Under the pieces are notes generated by a model. That model searched no databases, was not told the DNA's origin, and saw nothing but the letters and a program-made list of their open reading frames with translations. From Planctomycetota bacterium (GTDB lineage Bacteria; Planctomycetota; Phycisphaerae; WQYP01; JAJZKY01), in contig JAJZKY010000159.1 in assembly GCA_021803885.1 (NCBI GenBank), forward strand, positions 1-8,497: 8,497 nucleotides of DNA, given 5' to 3'. Positions 6,873-8,497 of the stretch are shown here, in pieces. Each line of letters begins with the position of its first letter. Position 1 is the stretch's first letter. Made by a program: the position numbers and the translations under genes.

Positions 6873-8246
6873 ATGGCACCTACTGGCACGTTACCCTCGC
6901 ATCACAATAAGTTGAGTCACGATTCTGAACCTGCCGATGCCCGCGGCCCGGCCCGCGGCGATATCGGCGATATATTGGCGTTTGGCCTTGGCATGAGCAC
7001 CATCATGTGGGTGGAAGGCTATTTGCTTCGCATGCCGGGCGATCGGCTCCCAGGCTCCCTGATTTTAATTACGGCGCTGGTTTCACTTTGCCTGATGGGC
7101 GCCTGGGCGGGCTACGCGACCCGTCGCGGCCCCTGGGCGGGTCTATGGGCCGGCATGATCGCCGGCGGGCTGAATCTGCTTCTTTTAGGCGCACTGGGCC
7201 ACGACCTTACCAACGATCATCGCATCATAGACTACACCGCCGTATGGGCGCCGATATCCGTTTTGGCCTGCGGCTTTATCGGTTGGCTGGGTGCGCTGGC
7301 AGGCTCGCGGTTTAACCCGCAGCGCAGCGGCCGCATTTACGGTCGCTCTGCCGTGCCCATCGCCACAGCCGCCGCCACCCTGGCGCTGGTGATGGCCGGC
7401 GGAATGGTCACCGGCATGAATGCGGGGCTATCAGTTCCCGACTGGCCTGATTCGTTTAAGTTTGGCATGTTTTTGTTCCCGCTGGCGCGCATGACCGGCG
7501 GCATCTATTTTGAGCACACCCATCGGCTCTTGGGCACACTGGTGGGTCTGGCAACGCTCATTCAGGCCATTTATCTGGTGCTTCGCGACAGGCGCGGCTG
7601 GCTCAAGGCTCTGGCCATAACAGCGCTGCTGATGGTGATTATTCAAGGCGTGATGGGCGGCCTGCGTGTTACCGGCCACTTTACCGATCATCACAGCCGC
7701 CCCTACATGGACCCCAGCACCACGCTGGCCATCGTGCATGGTGTTTTTGGCCAGCTATTTCTGGGCTTTTTGGTGGCTATAGCGGTTTTTTGTACGCGCT
7801 CGTGGCAGAGTAACCTGGAGCGAGTTGCGCGCCCCGGTTACAAGACCGATGCCGGGCTTACCGCCTCGCTGGTTGCAGCGCTGGCGCTGCAACTTGTGCT
7901 TGGCTCGGTCCTGCGCCATGTTGGACAGGTGCTTTTTGAGCATATATCCATGGCAACCATCATCCTGTTTTTAGCAGTGTTTGCAGGCGTGCGGGCCTGG
8001 GGCATGAATCAAGATGATCCCATTTTGCGCCGACTGGGCGCGGCGTTGCTGTTGGTAGTGATGTTGCAGGTGCTGCTGGGCGTCGCGGCGGTGGCGGCTC
8101 TGGGCGGAGGACAACCTGTAAAGACGCCCAACATGGTACAGGCGGTTATCACCACCGCCCATCAAACTGTTGGAGCCATCCTGTTATGTGTGGCCCTGGC
8201 CTTGGCGCTCTGGACGAGGCGGTTGCGCAAAGCTCCGCAGGAATAA
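6873..8246 (+). CDS. COX15/CtaA-family heme A synthase with N-terminal four-helix membrane extension
   Basis: This 457-aa inner-membrane protein is predicted to convert heme O to heme A for a cytochrome c oxidase. From about residue 159 it shows the eight-helix COX15/CtaA layout in two four-helix halves. The expected heme-binding histidines are visible: EHTHR (Glu214, His215, His217), His289 in AIVHGVFG, His357 in FEHIS and His430 in TTAHQTVG. Other family marks are NAGLSVPDWPD and IQGVMGGLRV. Residues 1-30 are hydrophilic. Residues 32-143 add about four hydrophobic helices that are not part of the normal CtaA core and that I do not recognise. ATG 6873 is the first ATG after an in-frame TGA at 6861. 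GGAG at 6855-6858 is 14 bases away, rather far; an in-frame CTG at 6864 would fit it better. No ctaB or oxidase gene is adjacent in the window. Confidence 0.88.
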   Translation: MAPTGTLPSHHNKLSHDSEPADARGPARGDIGDILAFGLGMSTIMWVEGYLLRMPGDRLPGSLILITALVSLCLMGAWAGYATRRGPWAGLWAGMIAGGLNLLLLGALGHDLTNDHRIIDYTAVWAPISVLACGFIGWLGALAGSRFNPQRSGRIYGRSAVPIATAAATLALVMAGGMVTGMNAGLSVPDWPDSFKFGMFLFPLARMTGGIYFEHTHRLLGTLVGLATLIQAIYLVLRDRRGWLKALAITALLMVIIQGVMGGLRVTGHFTDHHSRPYMDPSTTLAIVHGVFGQLFLGFLVAIAVFCTRSWQSNLERVARPGYKTDAGLTASLVAALALQLVLGSVLRHVGQVLFEHISMATIILFLAVFAGVRAWGMNQDDPILRRLGAALLLVVMLQVLLGVAAVAALGGGQPVKTPNMVQAVITTAHQTVGAILLCVALALALWTRRLRKAPQE

Positions 8247-8297
8247 AAGGGCGCCGCATTTTCTCGGCCGTCAGTTTAATTACACCCAGCGTGTTGC

Positions 8298-8321
8298 GCC
8301 ATGCAGGTCATGGCTTTCTTT
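8298..8321 (+). terminator. Candidate rho-independent terminator after the heme A synthase gene
   Basis: GCCATG (8298-8303) pairs with CATGGC (8309-8314) around a five-base loop and is followed directly by TTTCTTT (8315-8321). It lies 52 bases after the heme A synthase stop and just before the end of the convergent gene. The stem is only six pairs and the T tract has one C, so the call is moderate. Confidence 0.4.
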
Positions 8322-8330
8322 CGGTAAAAC

Positions 8331-8497
8331 TTAAGGCAGCTTCACCACCAGCGCTACGGTTTTGGTACCGCCGATGCGGCTGTCGGCCGATGCCACCAAG
8401 GTTGTTCCCGCCAACGTGCTTCTACCTGCCGAGGCAGGCATCGCTTGGGTATGTTGCACCGCCGGCTTGGTTGCGGTGAATAGTTGAGACTGTATAA
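8331..8497 (-). CDS. C-terminal end of an unidentified protein (partial)
   Basis: An open minus-strand frame enters from the right edge and ends at TAA (8333-8331), giving 54 codons ending VASADSRIGGTKTVALVVKLP. The residues are mostly small and polar, with alternating hydrophobic positions near the end. This suggests a beta-rich, possibly extracellular protein tail, but I do not recognise the family. The frame is convergent with the heme A synthase gene, and the 84-base gap contains only the terminator candidate. A perfect palindrome inside the frame encodes the PASAG stretch. Support is the uninterrupted frame and its sensible position between the window edge and the terminator; the short length leaves real doubt. 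Confidence 0.4.
   Translation of the reverse strand, partial: IQSQLFTATKPAVQHTQAMPASAGRSTLAGTTLVASADSRIGGTKTVALVVKLP
8425..8438. repeat. Perfect GC-rich palindrome inside the partial gene
   Basis: CCTGCC (8425-8430) and GGCAGG (8433-8438) are exact inverted copies separated by GA. No second copy was seen in the window. It could be a member of a dispersed palindromic repeat family inserted in frame, or simply codon-driven chance. Confidence 0.4.

Noticed and set aside
6860..6910. Sixteen-codon leader peptide starting at TTG 6860 and overlapping the heme A synthase start
   Set aside because: The TTG is one base from the GGAG site, too close for initiation, and the peptide shows no control-codon run or attenuator hairpin.

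Overview
This 8.5 kb window is GC-rich bacterial DNA. It carries three long genes and the edges of two more. A secreted GH78 alpha-L-rhamnosidase (160-3483, +) is followed by a convergent purine-biosynthesis gene, a PurS-PurS-PurL fusion (3657-6601, -) that is interrupted by one missing base. Divergent from that gene is a COX15/CtaA-type heme A synthase with an unusual N-terminal membrane extension (6873-8246, +). No rRNA, tRNA, CRISPR array or insertion sequence was found.

Layout. Positions 1-28 hold the first nine codons of a minus-strand gene that runs off the left edge. Its start region is a near-perfect inverted copy of the rhamnosidase start region: both genes begin MAKRIVKCP, and the 30-base arms differ only at one synonymous third codon position. 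The 131 bases between the two starts contain a single AT-rich patch, probably the divergent promoters. A candidate terminator follows the rhamnosidase. The 173-base gap before the purL stop also holds a possible decayed gene end. Positions 6602-6872 separate the divergent purL and heme A synthase genes and contain a strong 33-base hairpin. Another candidate terminator follows the heme A synthase. Positions 8331-8497 are the C-terminal 54 codons of an unidentified minus-strand gene.

Organism. The secreted rhamnosidase, the heme A synthase (implying an aa3-type or related heme A oxidase) and the long PurSL without a glutaminase domain suggest an aerobic Gram-negative plant-polysaccharide degrader. 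Planctomycetota, perhaps Phycisphaerae, is my best guess. It rests on remembered family traits rather than any search.

The genes look like independent transcription units, arranged divergently or convergently, with no shared pathway. The points most worth attention are the mirrored divergent gene starts, the purL frameshift together with a nearby His-to-Arg change in a conserved motif, the N-terminal fusion on the heme A synthase, and the hairpin between the divergent promoters.
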